From Lachnoclostridium sp. UBA7215 (GTDB lineage Bacteria > Bacillota > Clostridia > Lachnospirales > Lachnospiraceae), in assembly GCA_002490465.1 (NCBI GenBank), contig DKUB01000057.1, forward strand, positions 1 to 50,197: a DNA stretch of 50,197 bases. The letters run 5' to 3'. A program made the translations under genes and the position numbers. Position 1 is the first letter of the stretch; each line of letters opens with the position of its first letter. Positions 50,155 to 50,197 of this stretch are shown piece after piece. The notes below the pieces were generated by a model that saw only the letters and a list, made by a program, of their open reading frames with translations, ran no database searches and was not told the origin of the DNA.

Positions 50155-50197
50155 CGGAAAAGAATATGGAATGAATAAGTGAGGTGGTTTTAGTTGC

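Overview
The window looks like chromosome from a gut Firmicute, most likely a Lachnospiraceae (genus not determined). The reasons are moderate G+C, strong AGGAGG ribosome binding sites, many secreted proteins with lysine-rich Ig-like modules, a GGDEF protein carrying a LacI-type sugar-binding domain, a fused SecDF, and the cluster hprK-glcK-murB-rapZ-whiA-crh-dnaE-pfkA. No rRNA, tRNA, CRISPR array or prophage was seen. Everything here comes from reading the sequence; no database search was run.

Layout. 1-3760: the start of a chemoreceptor gene on the minus strand, then a two-domain ThyX-like protein and a sugar-sensing GGDEF protein. 3826-10039: a secreted CE4 deacetylase, a patatin-like lipase, and an XRE regulator in an operon with a large secreted GH43 arabinanase. 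10074-15519: an AEC transporter behind an unusual three-hairpin leader, araD with an overlapping PD-(D/E)XK-like gene, an arylsulfotransferase-like protein and an amino acid:Na+ symporter. 15593-16618: a DUF5662 gene whose last 72 bp are duplicated around a type I toxin-antitoxin cassette. 16762-23798: three consecutive secreted Ig-module proteins, the last a GH10 xylanase. 23845-25276: a Rpn-type nuclease gene with a structured leader, bracketed by two identical 44-bp terminator repeats. 25307-35544: a coiled-coil hypothetical, a membrane phosphoesterase, a lipoprotein cyclophilin, a second GH43 arabinanase, secDF, a DUF6273-like membrane protein and a secreted propeller/PDZ protein ending in a 15-bp tandem repeat. 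35617-46743: thiN and mrp (minus), then the conserved hprK to pfkA block. 46930-50105: a TfoX-like protein, then a secreted subtilisin gene cut by an in-frame TAG and preceded by two ECF-like promoters.

How it fits together. The secreted CE4, GH10 and two GH43 enzymes would debranch and cut arabinoxylan and arabinan. AraD feeds arabinose-derived ribulose-5-phosphate into the pentose phosphate pathway, and glucokinase and PfkA serve glycolysis. HprK with a His-less HPr-like protein (Asp where His15 should be, Ser46 kept) gives the regulatory half of carbon catabolite control with no phosphotransfer role.

The observations most worth following are the 72-bp duplication around the type I toxin-antitoxin cassette, the complementary decay of the ThyX signature over two fused domains, the TAG inside the protease gene, the three-hairpin leader of the AEC transporter gene, and the Rpn cassette with its leader and paired terminator repeats.
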